From the NCBI RefSeq assembly GCF_013702265.1, contig NZ_CP059348.1:3410001-3474000 (forward strand): a stretch of 64,000 nucleotides of DNA. Reading direction: 5' to 3'. Shown here piece after piece: positions 9,201-21,672 of the stretch. Source of the stretch: Providencia rettgeri. GTDB lineage: Bacteria > Pseudomonadota > Gammaproteobacteria > Enterobacterales > Enterobacteriaceae. A model generated the notes under the pieces. The model did no database searches, was not told the DNA's origin, and saw only the letters and a program-made list of their open reading frames with translations. Positions within the stretch are counted from its first letter, which is position 1, and each line of letters begins with the position of its first letter. A program made the position numbers and the translations under genes.

Positions 9201-10016
9201 TTCACCTTGGCGTAGCTGGATCAGACCATTATCTATACGATTATTCTTGAGGGTGATCCACGATGATAAACTGAAGTTGGCGTCCCGTAACCCCGTATTA
9301 TCGCGTAGCCACTTGCTGAGCCAAGGCTGCATATCAATGTTATCGGCCTGCAAATAGAACATGCCGTCACTGAGTACGCCATTTTTATCCGACACATCCA
9401 GCTTCACTTGCAGATAACTATTTTGCTTATTTAGCGTTTCAAGGCTAACGAAACCTTGGGCGCGGTGACGGGCATCTTGGTTAAGCCATGAAAGTTCTGG
9501 CAGCAGTAACGTCATCTTTTGGTCTGATGGCGTCAAAAATGTCACTTGGCTATCTTTTAAAATAAAATGGTCAAACTGCCTTAAAAACAGGTCATCCACG
9601 CCATCATAGTTCGTCGTTTCATCTTCCGTCCCATCAAAACTAAGTGGGACTTTATAATCCACATTCAGTTGATAAAACGTCAAATCACGAAAACGCCAAC
9701 GCAAAGATAATAGCGAATTCCAAATATCTAATTCGATGGTGACTTTGTTGACTTGTATATCGGTGATTGGGTTTTTGATAACAACATCGGAGATGATAAG
9801 CTCGGGGCCATAATAGCGCCAAGCTCCTTCAATCTGACCAATATCCAGTGAGATATCACTGTGACTTTCAACGTAAGTGATAATTTCTTGGCGATAATTA
9901 TCGATATTGGGTAATAGAAAACGCAAACTGGTGAGTACCAACGCACACAGCAACAATACAGCAGCGGTTGTCACGAGTACGATACGTGGCAGTCGTTTCA
10001 CCAGTTTCTCCTTCAA
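6204..10016 (-). CDS. yhdP: YhdP, AsmA-like inter-membrane lipid transport protein
   Basis: 1270 residues with a single N-terminal membrane anchor (about residues 10-35) and a very long periplasmic body rich in amphipathic beta strands, typical of the AsmA-like/DUF3971 family. In E. coli YhdP, with TamB and YdbH, carries phospholipid between inner and outer membranes. The C-terminus (AVITPEISATVGVATAFVIN) is the usual conserved end. It follows rng with an 8-nt gap and overlaps the nitrilase start by one base, so the operon is tight. Confidence 0.95.
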   Translation of the reverse strand: MKEKLVKRLPRIVLVTTAAVLLLCALVLTSLRFLLPNIDNYRQEIITYVESHSDISLDIGQIEGAWRYYGPELIISDVVIKNPITDIQVNKVTIELDIWNSLLSLRWRFRDLTFYQLNVDYKVPLSFDGTEDETTNYDGVDDLFLRQFDHFILKDSQVTFLTPSDQKMTLLLPELSWLNQDARHRAQGFVSLETLNKQNSYLQVKLDVSDKNGVLSDGMFYLQADNIDMQPWLSKWLRDNTGLRDANFSLSSWITLKNNRIDNGLIQLRQGEANWGEEPLTQNLQVNDLLVRMKRQGNGWLFNIPELDTLKTNEYIWPQGSVSVLYLPSSAKYQNKDHWRIRAKNIELERLSEVLPTFSFITPELVQDWQHRQPTGLVSEFALDLTQDTEDHTQISMDWQDVSWKKWKELPSVNHFSGVLIGGAQQGVLSFSLKDSIVDYRDEFKAPFEISNASGKLNWINNSSEFKLWSSGVNLQAKAVKANGDFSYAKAKQHDIADLAILAGISTDDAGEAWRYFPQKLMGQELADYLTKAIIAGHVDNATLVYKGDPAHYPYYKNDGQFQVYVPLRDGTFEYDDQWPALLDLNLDLDFSRASLAMHTDSVKLGDATAENLDAVIHDYFDEMLYIDAGVSGTGKQIQQYFTHTPLKHSLGDTLDELQIDGTVTGKLNLAIPLSAGKDVVAKGQVNLNKNDVFVRPIDSTLHGLTGSFKFTNGDLVSDNITGQWLEQPVSLDFTTSTRPKDYLVDINLGGNWELNKVPMLPSDIKGKVSGVSDWKSQIHITLPESSKQATGLQIEITAGLNKLKSQLPALNTELLRQLGKMNVQAKGTTEQLTVGGDIGQRLGFNSQWSLTSSPLKLQKAHIAPWNNQVPALPNGSTILVDLPAVEDVNWEKLASGFLSSSASEHVGQIGYPDTLEVKAPSVYLAGQRWKDLSFSYDLYRDEQQINVESANLKGQLQIWKQQPWALNIEYLYYNPEGSLVSSEKTTSSEVFNFSQWPKVNIHCAECWVSGQKLGEITAKVTPVGQHTLKLTAGSLKNSASELKLDALWRSNDGNKTEIAGSLTGEAFDETAAYFGVLVPIIDSPYSIEFDLNWAQVPWEPDVATLNGKMSAKLGKGAIAHMGGGRAGQLLRLVSFDALLRKLQLDFRDTFSNDFDFDSIKGNAVINQGILTSKDLYIDGLVADIALNGDIDLVKRQINAEAVITPEISATVGVATAFVINPFAGAAVFAASKVLGPLWSKISVIRYRVSGSLDEPKIDEVLRQLKETQE

Positions 10017-10024
10017 GCAGAATG

Positions 10025-11494
10025 CTACATCATGACAACATCAAAGCGTTCTTGGCTATATAACGGCTCAATCTGCACTTTAACTTGTTTCCCTACAAAG
10101 ATTTCAACTTCCGCTAATGCGTGAGATTCATCCCCGGTCAACACATCCACTACCGCTTTTGATGCGTAAACTAAGAATCTATCAGCATCGATTGTGCGGT
10201 GAACTCTCACGATTTCACGCAAAATTTCATAGCACACAGTTTCAACTGATTTCACCGTACCACGACCTTGGCAAGTTGGGCAGGTATCACACAGCACATG
10301 CTCCAAACTTTCACGGGTTCTTTTACGTGTCATCTCAACTAATCCTAGTTGAGAGAACCCATTAATGGTGGTTTTTACCTTATCTTTACTTAAAGCTTGT
10401 TCAAGTGAGGCTAACACACGGCGGCGATGTTCAACATCAGACATATCGATAAAGTCGATGATAATAATACCACCGAGATTTCTTAATCGTAATTGGCGCG
10501 CAATGGCTTGAGTCGCTTCAACGTTGGTATTAAAGATAGTTTCTTCTAAATTACGGTGACCAACAAATGCGCCCGTGTTGATATCGATGGTGGTCATCGC
10601 TTCAGTTTGGTCAATGATCAGATACCCGCCCGACTTCAATTCAACCTTTCTGTCCATCGCACGTTGAATTTCATTTTCCACATCGAACAAGTCAAAAATA
10701 GGTTGATTGCCTTGGTAAAGCTCAAGCTTCGCCGTCATTTCCGGCACATATTCCGCAATAAACTCTTCCAACTGCGTGTAGGTTAAACGAGAATCCACAC
10801 GAATACGGTCGAGGGATGCGCCTGCAAAATCGCGAATAATGCGGTATGCCAGTGAAAGCTCACCGTAAATTTTAGTGCGCGTGACATTACGTTTTTTACG
10901 TTCAATCACTTTCGCCCATAAGCGTTTTAAAAATGCGGCATCTTGTTTGACGTCATCTTCAGCCACACCTTCTGCGGCAGTACGAATGATAAACCCGCCG
11001 TTTTCATCGCAATATTGTGCGACGCACTCTTTTAAACGCTCTCTTTCTTCTTCACTATCAATACGCTGAGACACGCCAACATGGGAAGCCCCCGGCATGA
11101 AAACCAAGTAACGAGAAGGCAGTGTAATGTCTGTGGTGAGCCTTGCGCCTTTGGTGCCTAGTGGGTCTTTAACCACTTGGACAATTAAATCTTGCCCTTG
11201 CTTTACCAACTCAGCGATATCTCTGACATGAAAGTTTTTCTGCTCATCACCTGCAATGCATTCAGTGTGAGGCATAATGTCTGAGGCGTGTAAAAAGGCT
11301 GCTTTGTCCAGACCAATATCAACAAAGGCCGCCTGCATACCGGGTAAAACGCGGCTCACACGACCTTTGTAGATATTCCCTACTAGCCCTCTTTTCGCCT
11401 CTCTTTCAACATGTATTTCTTGTAAGATCCCACCATCAATATAAGCTACGCGCGTTTCAGATGGTGTTACGTTTACTAATAGTTCCGTAGTCAT
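10025..11494 (-). CDS. rng: Ribonuclease G
   Basis: 489 residues, identical in length to E. coli RNase G. The S1 domain occupies about 38-125. The catalytic Mg ligands are Asp304 (TTIDINTG) and Asp347 (IIIDFIDM). The zinc-link motif CPTCQG (Cys405, Cys408) joins subunits. RNase G matures the 5-prime end of 16S rRNA and decays some mRNAs (adhE, eno in E. coli). The ATG overlaps the maf stop as ATGA. Part of the mre-maf-rng block as in E. coli. Confidence 0.97.
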   Translation of the reverse strand: MTTELLVNVTPSETRVAYIDGGILQEIHVEREAKRGLVGNIYKGRVSRVLPGMQAAFVDIGLDKAAFLHASDIMPHTECIAGDEQKNFHVRDIAELVKQGQDLIVQVVKDPLGTKGARLTTDITLPSRYLVFMPGASHVGVSQRIDSEEERERLKECVAQYCDENGGFIIRTAAEGVAEDDVKQDAAFLKRLWAKVIERKKRNVTRTKIYGELSLAYRIIRDFAGASLDRIRVDSRLTYTQLEEFIAEYVPEMTAKLELYQGNQPIFDLFDVENEIQRAMDRKVELKSGGYLIIDQTEAMTTIDINTGAFVGHRNLEETIFNTNVEATQAIARQLRLRNLGGIIIIDFIDMSDVEHRRRVLASLEQALSKDKVKTTINGFSQLGLVEMTRKRTRESLEHVLCDTCPTCQGRGTVKSVETVCYEILREIVRVHRTIDADRFLVYASKAVVDVLTGDESHALAEVEIFVGKQVKVQIEPLYSQERFDVVMM

Positions 11495-12078
11495 GAATTC
11501 CCCTTCCCATCACCTAACGCTAAAAATCGTTGTATTAATTCTTCTGTTTCGACCAATGGTAAGCCCACCACGGCATGATAGCTGCCATTAATGCATCGAA
11601 TAAAACGTCCACCGAGACCTTGGATACCGTAAGCACCGGCTTTATCCATTGGCTCGCCAGATTGTATATAATCCTGTATTTCCAGCAAAGATAACTCGCG
11701 GAATGTCACATCTGTCGTAATCAATGAGGTTAACGTCTCATGGGAGTTTGATACGGCAATGGCGGTCATTACCTGATGTGTTTTACCGGAAAGGTCACTG
11801 AGGATTTGCTGAGCATGGGCCGCATCTCGCGGTTTTTCTAATATTTTACCGTCAAGAACCACAATAGTGTCTGCACCCAAAACAGGATGATCCGCAGGGG
11901 CAATTGCTACACCTGCACGGGATTTATCTCGAGCCAAGCGCTGTACATACACCTGAGGCGATTCCCCTTCTTGCCATTTTTCTTCCACTTCGGGACGCAA
12001 GATTTCAAAGGAATAACCTAGCAGTTGGACTAATTCACGTCGTCTCGGTGAACCTGATGCAAGATAAATTAAGCTCAT
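11491..12078 (-). CDS. maf: Maf/YhdE dTTP/UTP pyrophosphatase
   Basis: 195 residues. The signature [14 protein letters not shown] sits at the N-terminus, with [12 protein letters not shown] and [10 protein letters not shown] further on, as in Maf house-cleaning nucleotide pyrophosphatases. The YhdE type hydrolyses dTTP, UTP and modified pyrimidine triphosphates. It overlaps rng by 4 nt and follows mreD by 36 nt, the conserved order of the cell-shape operon. Confidence 0.95.
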   Translation of the reverse strand: MSLIYLASGSPRRRELVQLLGYSFEILRPEVEEKWQEGESPQVYVQRLARDKSRAGVAIAPADHPVLGADTIVVLDGKILEKPRDAAHAQQILSDLSGKTHQVMTAIAVSNSHETLTSLITTDVTFRELSLLEIQDYIQSGEPMDKAGAYGIQGLGGRFIRCINGSYHAVVGLPLVETEELIQRFLALGDGKGNS

Positions 12079-12114
12079 AAATTGTCATTCCAGTTATCAT
12101 CAACGGCCACAATC

Positions 12115-12603
12115 TTAACATACTGAAAATTGACGGCGAATTTTTCGTAACAGTAAAAATAACCATGGCCACAGAATACCATTCACCAAACTATTCCAGA
12201 ATACTTGCGGGTGGAATAAGACTTGTGATGAAAGAAATTCACCCCAGAAAACGGCAAGGTCTTGCACCACCGTTAATGCAACAATAATCAAAGCTTGCTG
12301 CCACAGTGCCATGTTACGTAAAAGCTGATGCTTGTATGCCACGAGATAACAAATGATGCTGAAGGAGAGCGCATGTACGCCCAGCGCTGATCCTTGAATA
12401 GAATCGACAATAATTCCTAAGATAAAGCTGGTGCCCACACTGACGCGATGCGGTAATGCCATTACCCAGTATATTAAAATGAGCAGTAACCACGATGGTC
12501 GGTAAAATGCCAATTGTTCAGGCCAAGGCATTACCTGCAAAATCAGTGCAATAAAAAAAGATAGCCAGATAATGATGCGCCCATTGCCGCGATACTCATC
12601 CAT
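12115..12603 (-). CDS. mreD: MreD rod-shape protein
   Basis: 162 residues, almost entirely hydrophobic with about five membrane helices, and the usual MreD motif region [19 protein letters not shown]. It is an inner-membrane member of the elongasome with MreC, RodZ, PBP2 and RodA. It lies 48 nt downstream of mreC. Length equals that of E. coli MreD. Confidence 0.95.
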   Translation of the reverse strand: MDEYRGNGRIIIWLSFFIALILQVMPWPEQLAFYRPSWLLLILIYWVMALPHRVSVGTSFILGIIVDSIQGSALGVHALSFSIICYLVAYKHQLLRNMALWQQALIIVALTVVQDLAVFWGEFLSSQVLFHPQVFWNSLVNGILWPWLFLLLRKIRRQFSVC

Positions 12604-12651
12604 TATGATTTCCTCTCCATCCTTTCATCATACCGTTTCCCTCACTCTATC

Positions 12652-13629
12652 TTATGGTTGAGGTTGAGGCTGTGCAGGTTGCATGGACGGCGGTAATGGT
12701 GGCCCTTGAATTTCGCTCGGCGTTGGTAACACCTGCGGCAACACTTTCATTAAACGCTCATTTGCAGCACGGTAAACATCGGATGGCTGTAATGGGGTTT
12801 TCGGATCACTTTCATTGCCCCACAGCAGGAGTAAATAACGTAGACGTTGTAACTCAGCGCTTGGTCTTGCAGAAATAATGGTATAGGCACGTTGAGTATC
12901 ATGTTTCACTGCTGAAACAACCGCGACAGGATACCCTTCAGGGAATCGTCCACCTAACCCCGAAGTCACTAACACATCACCAACACGAATATCCGTATTT
13001 CCAGGAAGTGGCTCTAATTGCAGATCATCCGCACAACCTGAACCCGCAGCAATAACACGAATGTCATTACGCAAGACTTGCACAGGCAATGCATGGGCAG
13101 TATCGCAAATTAATAAAACGCGGCTATTAAAATTACTGGTACCAACGACCTGGCCTACCACACCTTTATCACTGATAACTGGCTGGCCTTCATAAACACC
13201 GTCATTACTGCCTTTATCGATCACGACTTGGTCGCGATAAGGCGTATTCGCACCTGAAATGACTTGCGTCACCATCATGTGTTCATCTTGGCGTAATGGG
13301 GAACCTAACAATTCACGTAAACGGGCATTTTCTTGTTTGAGTTGCTCAAGCAGCAAGTTATCCGCTTTTTTTAATAATAGCTCTTGGCGCAGGGCTTTAT
13401 TCTCAAACTGGAGTTGATCCCGCGTTGAAAGGGTGTCAGAGATATTATCGAGGAATTGGCGTGGTCCGTTAGCTAAAAAATAGAATGGGCTAACCGCCGT
13501 GTCTAAATAATTACGGATTTTATTGAAAGGCTCAAATCGATGGTCAATCACCACCAGCACCAATGCAATTATCACTGCAATAAAAATGCGTAACTGTAGG
13601 GAAGGACCTCGCCTAAAAATTGGCTTCAT
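12652..13629 (-). CDS. mreC: MreC rod-shape protein
   Basis: 325 residues: one membrane helix (about 14-32), a periplasmic coiled coil (about 70-110, ENKALRQELLLKKADNLL), a beta-barrel core (DQVVIDKGSNDGVYEGQPV, GDVLVTSGLGGRFPEGYPV) and a proline/glutamine-rich tail (PPLPPSMQPAQPQPQP). MreC activates PBP2 in the elongasome. It is separated from mreB by an 86-bp gap holding a strong hairpin, which may set a lower MreC:MreB ratio. Confidence 0.96.
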   Translation of the reverse strand: MKPIFRRGPSLQLRIFIAVIIALVLVVIDHRFEPFNKIRNYLDTAVSPFYFLANGPRQFLDNISDTLSTRDQLQFENKALRQELLLKKADNLLLEQLKQENARLRELLGSPLRQDEHMMVTQVISGANTPYRDQVVIDKGSNDGVYEGQPVISDKGVVGQVVGTSNFNSRVLLICDTAHALPVQVLRNDIRVIAAGSGCADDLQLEPLPGNTDIRVGDVLVTSGLGGRFPEGYPVAVVSAVKHDTQRAYTIISARPSAELQRLRYLLLLWGNESDPKTPLQPSDVYRAANERLMKVLPQVLPTPSEIQGPPLPPSMQPAQPQPQP

Positions 13630-13675
13630 GTATGGCTAAGTTTCGCTAATGGTCGGAGAATAAAAAAATAGTCAA

Positions 13676-13704
13676 AGCAACTGGAGCTAAAAACTCCAGT
13701 TGCT
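13676..13704 (-). terminator. Hairpin between mreB and mreC (partial terminator)
   Basis: An 11-bp perfect stem AGCAACTGGAG (13676-13686) / CTCCAGTTGCT (13694-13704). On the minus strand it is followed by TTGACTATTTTTTT. The T tract starts about 6 nt after the stem, so partial read-through into mreCD is likely. Confidence 0.6.
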
Positions 13705-13715
13705 TATGGCGTGAT

Positions 13716-15373
<1,658 letters not shown>

Positions 15374-16354
15374 ATGAAAGCGCTCGTTTTACAGCAACAA
15401 GACGATAAAATCGTCCCAGAAATCCTCAATGTACCTACTGAGTCATTACCCGCTGGCGATGTCATCGTCGATATTCATTGGTCGACAATTAACTATAAAG
15501 ATGCGCTAGCTATTAATGGAAAAGCAGGCGTTGTCCGTCAATATCCAATGGTGCCCGGAATTGACTTCTCAGGCATCGTTCATCACAGTGAAGATCCCCG
15601 CTTTCATATTGGCCAACACGTACTATTAACAGGATGGGGAGTTGGCGAAACACATTGGGGTGGACTCGCCACACAAGCAAAAGTCCCCGCCGATTATTTA
15701 ACCCCTCTTCCTGAAGCATTATCACTGAAGCATGCCATGACCATCGGCACCGCAGGATTTACCGCCATGTTATGCGTAAATGCCCTTGAAGATGCGGGGA
15801 TCACCCCTGAAAGTGGCGAAATTGTAGTAAGTGGTGCCAGTGGCGGTGTCGGTAGTGTCGCCACCCAATTACTTTCTTTATTAGGCTATCACGTTGTGGC
15901 GATCTCAGGTCGCGCAGAAAATCACGATTATTTACTGAAAATTGGCGCGAAAAGCGTGCTACCTCGCAGCGAGTTTACTCATCCAGCCAAACCGCTTGAT
16001 AAACAACGCTGGGCTGGCGCTATCGACACGGTTGGTGGTGACGTGCTGGCCAATATCTTGGCGCAAGTGAATTATAATGGTGCGGTTGCGGCCTGCGGAC
16101 TGGCTGGCGGGTTCTCACTGCCAACAACCGTCATGCCATTTATTTTGCGTAATATCCGTCTACAAGGGGTCGATTCTGTTTACTACCCTGCGGCAAAACG
16201 CCAAAAAGTGTGGGAACGCTTAGCGCAACTCTTACCTGATGCGTTTTATGAGCAAGTTAGCTGCGAAATTTCATTAGAAGAGTGTGTCGAGCACGCAAAA
16301 AAACTCTTAAAAAACGAAGTCACTGGGCGTACCCTAGTAAATCTTCAAAATTAA
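15374..16354 (+). CDS. acuI: AcuI/YhdH acrylyl-CoA reductase (NADPH)
   Basis: 326 residues of the zinc-independent MDR quinone-oxidoreductase type, with nucleotide-binding region VSGASGGVGSVATQLL and the family stretch SGIVHHSEDPRFHIGQHVLLTGWGVGE. AcuI reduces toxic acryloyl-CoA to propionyl-CoA using NADPH. A strong AGGGGTGG ribosome binding site precedes ATG 15374. In E. coli yhdH lies between csrD and accB; here it keeps that relative place without csrD. Confidence 0.94.
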   Translation: MKALVLQQQDDKIVPEILNVPTESLPAGDVIVDIHWSTINYKDALAINGKAGVVRQYPMVPGIDFSGIVHHSEDPRFHIGQHVLLTGWGVGETHWGGLATQAKVPADYLTPLPEALSLKHAMTIGTAGFTAMLCVNALEDAGITPESGEIVVSGASGGVGSVATQLLSLLGYHVVAISGRAENHDYLLKIGAKSVLPRSEFTHPAKPLDKQRWAGAIDTVGGDVLANILAQVNYNGAVAACGLAGGFSLPTTVMPFILRNIRLQGVDSVYYPAAKRQKVWERLAQLLPDAFYEQVSCEISLEECVEHAKKLLKNEVTGRTLVNLQN

Positions 16355-16588
16355 ATCATCAACACTCGTAATTGTGTCGCCACAATGTGGATTACGGCAC
16401 AATTTATAAAATAAATTCGGGTAATTTCTCTGATAAGACCAGTATTTTGCTGCTATATGCAACGAAATAATTATAATGCTCTTCCTTGTCAGTGGAAAAT
16501 CTATTTATTTTTATGATAAAAGATGACAAACCGTCGACATCGCGTTATGTTGTCAGATTATTGACATATCGTCGGAGTTAGCAACACA

Positions 16589-17053
16589 ATGACAGAAGAT
16601 ATTCATATTTTGCTCCTGAACGGGCCGAACCTAAACATGCTAGGTTCTAGAGAACCGGATAAATACGGGCCTCGCCCTCTAACTGAAATTGTATCGAACC
16701 TGATGCAAGAAGCAGAAAACTTAGGCGTGAAGTTGAGCCATTTTCAGTCAAATGCAGAGCATGAACTTATCGATAGAATTCATGCAGCACAAGGTAACGT
16801 TGATTATATAATAATCAACCCAGCCGCATTCACGCATACTAGTGTTGCTTTGCGAGATGCACTATTGGCAGTTTGTATCCCGTTTATCGAGATCCACCTG
16901 TCTAATATTTATGCGAGAGAACCCTTTCGTCATCACTCTTATTTCTCCGATATGTCTAATGGAGTTATTTGTGGTCTTGGCGCAGATGGTTACAGTTTTG
17001 CATTACAAGCCGCGGTTAACCGTGTGCGACTAATTAATTCAATCCAAATATAA
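16589..17053 (+). CDS. aroQ: Type II 3-dehydroquinate dehydratase
   Basis: 154 residues, the type II dehydroquinase length. The motifs [17 protein letters not shown] (catalytic Tyr26), [13 protein letters not shown] and [17 protein letters not shown] are all present. It catalyses the third shikimate-pathway step. E. coli uses the unrelated type I AroD, but aroQ ahead of accBC is common in other gammaproteobacteria. It lies 18 nt before accB and is probably co-transcribed. Confidence 0.97.
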   Translation: MTEDIHILLLNGPNLNMLGSREPDKYGPRPLTEIVSNLMQEAENLGVKLSHFQSNAEHELIDRIHAAQGNVDYIIINPAAFTHTSVALRDALLAVCIPFIEIHLSNIYAREPFRHHSYFSDMSNGVICGLGADGYSFALQAAVNRVRLINSIQI

Positions 17054-17071
17054 GAGTACGGAATCATATCC

Positions 17072-17542
17072 ATGGATATTCGTAAAATTAAAAAGCTGAT
17101 CGAGCTTGTTGAAGAGTCTGGCATTTCTGAACTGGAAATTTCTGAAGGTGAAGAGTCAGTACGTATCAGTCGTGTATCACCAGCATCTCAAATGATGGCT
17201 GCACCTCAACAGTTCTACTCAGCACCAGTTGCTCAACAACCTGCATTAGCTAACGCAGTTGCTCCAGCACAAGAAGCAGCAGCTCCAGCAGCACCTGCGG
17301 CAGTTTCTGGTCACCAAGTTCGCTCACCAATGGTTGGTACTTTCTACCGCTCACCAAGCCCAGAAGCAAAACCATTCGTTGAAGTTGGTCAAACTGTCAA
17401 AGTTGGCGATCCTCTTTGCATCGTTGAAGCGATGAAAATGATGAACCAAATCGAAGCAGATAAAGCTGGTGTTGTTAAAGCTATTTTGTTGCAAAACGGT
17501 GATGCAATAGAATTTGACGAGCCATTAGTTGTCATCGAATAA
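17072..17542 (+). CDS. accB: Biotin carboxyl carrier protein of acetyl-CoA carboxylase
   Basis: 156 residues: N-terminal domain, an Ala/Pro-rich linker (about 50-80), and a biotinyl domain with EAMKMMN where Lys122 is biotinylated. It carries CO2 from AccC to AccAD for malonyl-CoA synthesis. It is followed by accC after 12 nt. AccB represses its own operon in E. coli; this was not testable here. Confidence 0.98.
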   Translation: MDIRKIKKLIELVEESGISELEISEGEESVRISRVSPASQMMAAPQQFYSAPVAQQPALANAVAPAQEAAAPAAPAAVSGHQVRSPMVGTFYRSPSPEAKPFVEVGQTVKVGDPLCIVEAMKMMNQIEADKAGVVKAILLQNGDAIEFDEPLVVIE

Positions 17543-17554
17543 CGGGGCGTTTCC

Positions 17555-18901
17555 ATGCTGGAAAAAATTGTTATCGCTAACCGTGGGGAAATTGCACTGC
17601 GTATTCTGCGTGCATGTAAAGAACTCGGCATCAAAACTGTTGCGGTTCACTCCACGGCAGATAGAGATTTAAAACACGTGTTGCTGGCAGACGAAACTAT
17701 TTGTATTGGTCCAGCAGCATCGGCAAAAAGCTACTTGAATATCCCTGCAATCATTGCAGCGGCTGAAATCTCAGGCGCACAGGCGATTCACCCAGGATAC
17801 GGTTTCCTGTCTGAAAACGCTGACTTTGCAGAGCAAGTAGAACAATCAGGCTTCATTTTTATCGGCCCAAAAGCTGAAACCATCCGCCTAATGGGCGACA
17901 AGGTTTCTGCGATTAGCGCGATGAAAAAAGCAGGCGTTCCATGTGTACCAGGTTCTGATGGTCCACTGGGTAACGACACTGAAAAGAACAAAGCGATTGC
18001 TAAACGCATCGGCTTCCCAGTTATCATCAAAGCATCTGGTGGTGGTGGTGGTCGTGGTATGCGAGTGGTTCGTAATGAGAAAGATTTAGAATCTTCCATT
18101 AACCTGACCCGTGCAGAAGCAAAAGCCGCATTCAACAACGACATGGTTTACATGGAGAAATTCCTTGAAAACCCACGTCACGTTGAAATCCAAGTGATGG
18201 CAGATGGTCAAGGTCATGCTGTTTATTTAGCTGAACGTGACTGTTCAATGCAGCGCCGCCACCAAAAAGTGGTTGAAGAAGCACCAGCACCGGGGATCAC
18301 CCCAGAAATTCGTCGTAATATCGGTGAACGCTGTGCGAAAGCCTGTATCGAAATCGGCTATCGTGGCGCAGGTACTTTTGAGTTCTTATTTGAAAACGGC
18401 GAATTCTATTTCATCGAAATGAACACCCGTATTCAGGTTGAGCACCCAGTGACCGAAATGATCACCGGCGTTGACTTAATCAAAGAACAGCTGCGTGTCG
18501 CTTCTGGTTTACCATTATCTGTGACTCAGGATCAGATCAATGTTCACGGTCATGCGATTGAGTGTCGTATCAACGCAGAAGACCCGCACACATTCCTGCC
18601 TAGCCCAGGTAAAATCACTCGTTTCCACTCTCCGGGTGGCTTCGGTGTTCGTTGGGAATCTCATATTTACGCAGGCTACTCTGTTCCTCCGTTCTATGAC
18701 TCAATGATCGGTAAATTAATCACTTACGGTGAAACTCGTGAAATCGCGATTGCTCGTATGAAGAACGCGCTGAACGAACTGATCATCGATGGGATTAAAA
18801 CCAACATCGAATTACAACAGATGATCATGAATGATGAAAACTTTGCCAAAGGTGGAACCAACATCCACTATTTGGAGAAAAAACTCGGTATTCAAGAATA
18901 A
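17555..18901 (+). CDS. accC: Biotin carboxylase subunit of acetyl-CoA carboxylase
   Basis: 448 residues with the full biotin-carboxylase/ATP-grasp architecture: [20 protein letters not shown] at the start, the glycine-rich ATP loop [14 protein letters not shown], and [15 protein letters not shown] in the active site. ATP-dependent carboxylation of biotin on AccB. Ends with a strong terminator at 18939-18969. Confidence 0.98.
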   Translation: MLEKIVIANRGEIALRILRACKELGIKTVAVHSTADRDLKHVLLADETICIGPAASAKSYLNIPAIIAAAEISGAQAIHPGYGFLSENADFAEQVEQSGFIFIGPKAETIRLMGDKVSAISAMKKAGVPCVPGSDGPLGNDTEKNKAIAKRIGFPVIIKASGGGGGRGMRVVRNEKDLESSINLTRAEAKAAFNNDMVYMEKFLENPRHVEIQVMADGQGHAVYLAERDCSMQRRHQKVVEEAPAPGITPEIRRNIGERCAKACIEIGYRGAGTFEFLFENGEFYFIEMNTRIQVEHPVTEMITGVDLIKEQLRVASGLPLSVTQDQINVHGHAIECRINAEDPHTFLPSPGKITRFHSPGGFGVRWESHIYAGYSVPPFYDSMIGKLITYGETREIAIARMKNALNELIIDGIKTNIELQQMIMNDENFAKGGTNIHYLEKKLGIQE

Positions 18902-18938
18902 TCCCCTGAATAATCGACATTTTCATCATTAAAAACAA

Positions 18939-18969
18939 ATACCGGAAAGCCAATTTCCGGTATTTTTTT
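18939..18969 (+). terminator. Terminator of aroQ-accBC
   Basis: A 10-bp perfect stem ATACCGGAAA (18939-18948) / TTTCCGGTAT (18954-18963) with a 5-nt loop, followed by seven T residues. Confidence 0.95.
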
Positions 18970-19077
18970 GCCTATAAATGGCAGGATTATCGGTTTTATT
19001 ACGCTATTTTTCACACTCCCCCTTCAGATTGTCGTACAATCCCCGATTATTTTTGTCAACATGAGGAGGAAAAGCGG

Positions 19078-19320
19078 ATGGACAAACGTTTTCTTCAATC
19101 AAACAGGGAAGCTCGTTGGGCGCTATATCTGACTATTGCCTACATGATAGGTTGGGTACTTTGTGCTTATCTACCCAGTAACACACTTGGTGTTACCGGA
19201 TTACCGTTATGGTTTGAATGGTCATGTCTGATTCTCCCTATCATCTTTATTTTGCTATGCATCATGATGGTTAAACTCGTATTCAAAGATATCTCGTTGG
19301 AGGAGAAAGATGCAGACTGA
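19078..19320 (+). CDS. yhdT: YhdT small membrane protein
   Basis: 80 residues with two membrane helices (about 17-35 and 50-70). It is the DUF997-type small partner encoded before sodium/pantothenate symporters. An AGGAGG ribosome binding site precedes ATG 19078. It overlaps panF by 11 nt, so translational coupling is likely. The family is not functionally characterised; a role with PanF is inferred from the fixed pairing. Confidence 0.9.
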   Translation: MDKRFLQSNREARWALYLTIAYMIGWVLCAYLPSNTLGVTGLPLWFEWSCLILPIIFILLCIMMVKLVFKDISLEEKDAD

Positions 19321-20764
19321 AGTTCTTCTGCCCTTAATCGGCTATCTGCTCCTCGTTTTTCTCCTTTCGCTCTACGCTTATAAAAAACGCACGAAAGGCG
19401 AATTTCTTAATGAGTATTTTCTAGGTAATCGCTCGATGGGCGGCTTTGTTTTAGCCATGACCATCACCGCAACCTACATCAGCGCCAGCTCCTTCATCGG
19501 TGGTCCCGGTGCCGCCTACAAATACGGGTTAGGCTGGGTACTCCTCGCCATGATCCAACTGCCGGCTATCTGGCTCTCTCTGGGCGTACTGGGCAAAAAA
19601 TTTGCCATCTTAGCTCGCCGCTACAATGCAGTTACCCTTAACGACATGCTCTACGCCCGTTACCAAAGTCGTTTTCTCGTTTGGTTTGCTAGCGTAAGTT
19701 TATTAGTCGCTTTCTTTGGGGCGATGACGGTGCAGTTTATCGGTGGTGCGCGACTACTCGAAACGGCGGCCGGCATTCCTTATACCTACGGATTAATGAT
19801 TTTTGGCGTATCAATCGCGCTGTATACCGCGATTGGAGGCTTCCGAGCCAGTGTCCTTAACGATGCTTTACAAGGGCTGGTCATGTTACTGGGTACGATT
19901 ATTTTGCTGGTTGCCATTATCTACCATGCAGGTGGTTTACCAGCTGCCGTGGAAAAAATGCACGCCATCGACCCGAAATTAGTCTCTCCTGAAGGTGCCA
20001 ACGATATCCTCAGCGGACCATTTATGGCTTCATTCTGGGTGTTAGTCTGTTTTGGGGTTATCGGGTTACCACATACCGCAGTGCGTTGTATTTCTTACAA
20101 AGACAGTAAAGCCGTCCACAAAGGTATCATTCTGGGTACCATTGTGATGGCAATCTTGATGTTTGGTATGCACTTCGCGGGCGCCTTAGGGCGTGCCATA
20201 CTGCCGGATTTAACCATTCCAGACCAAGTGATCCCGACTTTGATGGTTCAGGTTCTTCCACCATTTGCCGCAGGGATTTTCCTAGCAGCACCAATGGCCG
20301 CAATTATGTCCACCATTAACGCCCAATTACTGCAATCTTCGGCGACGATCGTGAAAGATATCTACCTTAACGCGGCACCTGAACAAATTAAAAATGAGAA
20401 AAAACTGGCACGAATCTCCAGCTTCTCAACGTTGATTTTAGGCGCGTTATTGCTGGTTGCAGCATGGAACCCACCTCAAATGATTATCTGGTTGAATTTA
20501 CTCGCATTTGGTGGATTAGAAGCGGTATTCCTGTGGCCACTGGTTCTTGGATTATATTGGGAAAAAGCCAATGGTACTGGCGCTCTGAGCGGCATGATTG
20601 TTGGCGGTGTTTGCTACGCCATTTTCGCCTCATTCAAAATTGAAATTATGGGCTTTCACGCCATTGTGCCATCACTGATCCTGAGCCTGATTGCCTTTTT
20701 GATCGGTAATCTTTTTGGCAAAAATCCAGTACAATCGGCACCAAATGAACTATCAACGAATTAG
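19310..20764 (+). CDS. panF: Sodium/pantothenate symporter
   Basis: 484 residues, about 13 membrane helices, of the sodium:solute symporter (SSS) family ([29 protein letters not shown] near the start). It imports pantothenate with Na+ for CoA synthesis. Genomic order yhdT-panF-prmA is the same as in E. coli, which supports the specific name. Confidence 0.95.
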   Translation: MQTEVLLPLIGYLLLVFLLSLYAYKKRTKGEFLNEYFLGNRSMGGFVLAMTITATYISASSFIGGPGAAYKYGLGWVLLAMIQLPAIWLSLGVLGKKFAILARRYNAVTLNDMLYARYQSRFLVWFASVSLLVAFFGAMTVQFIGGARLLETAAGIPYTYGLMIFGVSIALYTAIGGFRASVLNDALQGLVMLLGTIILLVAIIYHAGGLPAAVEKMHAIDPKLVSPEGANDILSGPFMASFWVLVCFGVIGLPHTAVRCISYKDSKAVHKGIILGTIVMAILMFGMHFAGALGRAILPDLTIPDQVIPTLMVQVLPPFAAGIFLAAPMAAIMSTINAQLLQSSATIVKDIYLNAAPEQIKNEKKLARISSFSTLILGALLLVAAWNPPQMIIWLNLLAFGGLEAVFLWPLVLGLYWEKANGTGALSGMIVGGVCYAIFASFKIEIMGFHAIVPSLILSLIAFLIGNLFGKNPVQSAPNELSTN

Positions 20765-20787
20765 AATTTAAGACAAGAGAAACGAAA

Positions 20788-21672
20788 ATGCCTTGGATAC
20801 AAATCAGAATAAACTCCACTGGAAAAAACGCAGAAGCCCTTGGCGATGAACTCATGGAAACGGGCTCCGTGTCCGTCACCTTCCAAGACAGCCATGATAC
20901 CCCTGTTTTCGAGCCGCTTCCGGGAGAAACTCGCCTGTGGGGCGATACCGACGTTATTGGTCTGTATGACGCTGAAACCGATATGAAATGGGTGGTCGCT
21001 CAGTTAGAAAATAGCCCATTACTCGGCGCTGGCTTCGTTCATAAAATCGAACAAATCGAAGATAAAGATTGGGAACGTGAATGGATGGATAACTTCCACC
21101 CAATGCGCTTTGGCCAACGTTTATGGATCTGCCCTAGCTGGCGCGATGTGCCAGATCCTACCGCGGTTAACGTAATGCTAGATCCCGGCTTAGCATTCGG
21201 TACGGGAACCCATCCGACGACTTCATTATGCCTTGAATGGCTCGATGGGTTGGATCTTGAAGGCAAAACCGTTATCGATTTTGGTTGCGGATCAGGGATC
21301 TTAGCTATCGCGGCATTGAAACTCGGTGCAGCGCAGGCGATCGGGATCGATATCGATCCACAAGCTATCCTCGCGAGCCGCGATAATGCAGAACGTAATG
21401 GCGTCTCAGAGCGTCTGTCGCTCTATTTACCCAAAGACCAACCCCAAGACCTTCAGGCTGATGTCGTTGTCGCTAACATCCTTGCAGGCCCATTGCGTGA
21501 GCTTGCACCGATGATCAGTGTACTGCCGCGTGCTGGTGGTCATTTAGGTCTGTCTGGCGTGTTAGCCAGCCAAGCTGAAGGGGTTGCTGATGCTTATCGT
21601 GCCGACTTCAATATTGACCCTGTTGCAGAGAAAGATGAGTGGTGCCGTATCACTGGTGTCAAGCATTTTTAA
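20788..21672 (+). CDS. prmA: Ribosomal protein L11 methyltransferase
   Basis: 294 residues. The N-terminal L11-recognition domain is followed by the SAM-binding motif [19 protein letters not shown] and the family stretch [20 protein letters not shown]. It trimethylates L11 at several sites. It begins 23 nt after panF and is probably in the same operon. Confidence 0.97.
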   Translation: MPWIQIRINSTGKNAEALGDELMETGSVSVTFQDSHDTPVFEPLPGETRLWGDTDVIGLYDAETDMKWVVAQLENSPLLGAGFVHKIEQIEDKDWEREWMDNFHPMRFGQRLWICPSWRDVPDPTAVNVMLDPGLAFGTGTHPTTSLCLEWLDGLDLEGKTVIDFGCGSGILAIAALKLGAAQAIGIDIDPQAILASRDNAERNGVSERLSLYLPKDQPQDLQADVVVANILAGPLRELAPMISVLPRAGGHLGLSGVLASQAEGVADAYRADFNIDPVAEKDEWCRITGVKHF